Assembly: GCA_025457985.1 (NCBI GenBank)
Contig: JALOTI010000089.1
Span: 1-7,494 of the forward strand
Direction of reading: 5' to 3'
DNA: 7,494 nucleotides
Source of the DNA: Leptospira sp.
Lineage (GTDB): Bacteria > Spirochaetota > Leptospiria > Leptospirales > Leptospiraceae
The notes beneath the pieces are model-generated. The model saw nothing but the letters and a program-made list of their open reading frames with translations. It ran no database searches and was not told where the DNA came from. Below are positions 7,239 through 7,494 of this stretch, one piece after another (within the stretch, counting starts at the first letter, position 1; each line of letters opens with the position of its first letter). The position numbers and the translations under genes are program-made.

Positions 7239-7278
7239 AATACCCTCTTCACAGTCAATAAAAACAATTTTCACGTGA

Positions 7279-7494
7279 CCTCTCAGTTATGACCGTGTTC
7301 CTTTAATTATGAATTTTTTAGCTGAATTCAATTGAAAGCCTTTGACTTGCTTCGGACAGCAATGCAGGTTGTATAGTCAAATGACGAACGTAAATGCAAC
7401 AATCAAATCAAGAGATGGCAGTATAGCATTGTGCGAACATTATTGTTGATATGTGTGGAAATCAGCGACACAAAACGAGAAACATCGTAGCTAT
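7279..7494. other. Non-coding tail with no recognised gene
   Basis: No frame here encodes a recognisable protein. The longest small frame noted is 7381-7449 (+), 22 residues, without a Shine-Dalgarno. An inverted repeat TTTGACT (7341-7347) and AGTCAAA (7375-7381) encloses a smaller hairpin TTGCT (7347-7351) and AGCAA (7358-7362). On the minus strand, the complement of about 7416-7424 gives TGCTATACT, an extended -10-like motif without a convincing -35. I see no transposase, tRNA or known insertion-sequence end. Confidence 0.4.

Larger units (their letters stand above)
6829..7278 (+). pseudogene. 5' fragment of cysteine synthase/PLP-dependent beta-synthase family gene, 3' part replaced
   Basis: The frame encodes 149 residues against about 300 or more for the family. 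Residues 38-100 are clearly cysteine-synthase-like: LIGNTPLIKLN (44-54), FYLKAEFLNPTGSAKDR (65-81) with K79 as the expected Schiff-base lysine for pyridoxal phosphate, and AERRGKLKKGMTVV. A leading extension of about 37 residues comes before the usual start region. After V103 the expected PTSGNTG substrate loop is absent (LWGAGSSSVSFTWIGKF instead), and after F120 nothing resembles the family; the frame stops at 7276-7278. The phosphate-binding GTGGT loop and the whole C-terminal half are missing, so the product cannot be a complete enzyme. The break therefore lies between about 7134 and 7189. ATG 6829 begins one base after the FKBP stop; the ribosome binding site is weak. An assembly join is an alternative explanation. 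Confidence 0.7.

Noticed and set aside
7236..7266. Minus-strand TTGACT / TATAAT promoter just upstream of the hydrophobic peptide
   Set aside because: Both hexamers are good, but the spacing is only 13 bases and the -10 abuts the ATG, leaving no leader with the Shine-Dalgarno.
7381..7449. 22-residue plus-strand frame in the tail
   Set aside because: No Shine-Dalgarno, very short and no recognisable feature; expected by chance.
7184..7460. Integron attC site in the tail
   Set aside because: ATTTAAC fits one end of the consensus, but no GTTRRRY partner with matching arms was found downstream.
1..7494. CRISPR array, tRNA, rRNA or transposase
   Set aside because: No regularly spaced repeats, no cloverleaf-like sequence, and no transposase or integrase motifs were seen on either strand.

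Overview
The window most resembles a stretch of chromosome from a Leptospira-type spirochaete. The reasons are moderate-to-low GC by eye, very tightly packed same-strand genes, strong LeuC/LeuD similarity to leptospiral sequences as I remember them, a short spirochaete-style lipoprotein lipobox, and an envelope protein with a cytoplasmic FHA domain. The genus call is inference from recall, not a search result. A saprophytic lineage is possible but cannot be shown from this sequence.

Layout: all eight main genes lie on the + strand. (1) At 1-733 is the 3' part of a gene whose C-terminal third looks like a diverged flagellar motor switch FliG C-terminal domain. (2) At 723-1310 is gmhA, sedoheptulose-7-phosphate isomerase, with all metal and catalytic residues present. 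(3) At 1314-2093 is a stand-alone ABC ATPase of the peptide/nickel (Dpp/Opp) type. (4) At 2053-3504 is a membrane protein with a signal-peptide-like start, a vWA-like extracytoplasmic region, one membrane helix and a cytoplasmic FHA domain. (5) At 3506-4345 is a cysteine-rich predicted lipoprotein of unknown function. (6) After a 76-base gap come leuC (4422-5816) and leuD (5816-6445), the two subunits of 3-isopropylmalate dehydratase in leucine biosynthesis. (7) At 6450-6827 is a small exported FKBP-type prolyl isomerase. (8) At 6829-7278 is the 5' part of a cysteine-synthase-family gene that loses family similarity between about 7134 and 7189.

Genes 1-5 overlap or sit 1-3 bases apart and probably form one transcription unit. 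leuC to the cysteine synthase fragment (1-base overlap, then gaps of 4 and 1 bases) probably form a second. The gap before leuC holds the only obvious breakpoint: a nested hairpin at the end of the lipoprotein gene followed by a T-run, then a hairpin that could cover the leuC ribosome binding site.

The last 300 bases or so do not fit the rest. The cysteine synthase reading frame runs into unrelated sequence, and the tail carries two inverted repeats. Read on the minus strand, it has a well-placed Shine-Dalgarno and ATG opening a short hydrophobic peptide directed back into the broken gene. This looks like an insertion, deletion or rearrangement junction (or an assembly join), and it is the part of the window most worth checking. 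I see no RNA genes, CRISPR array, recognisable transposase or complete mobile element.
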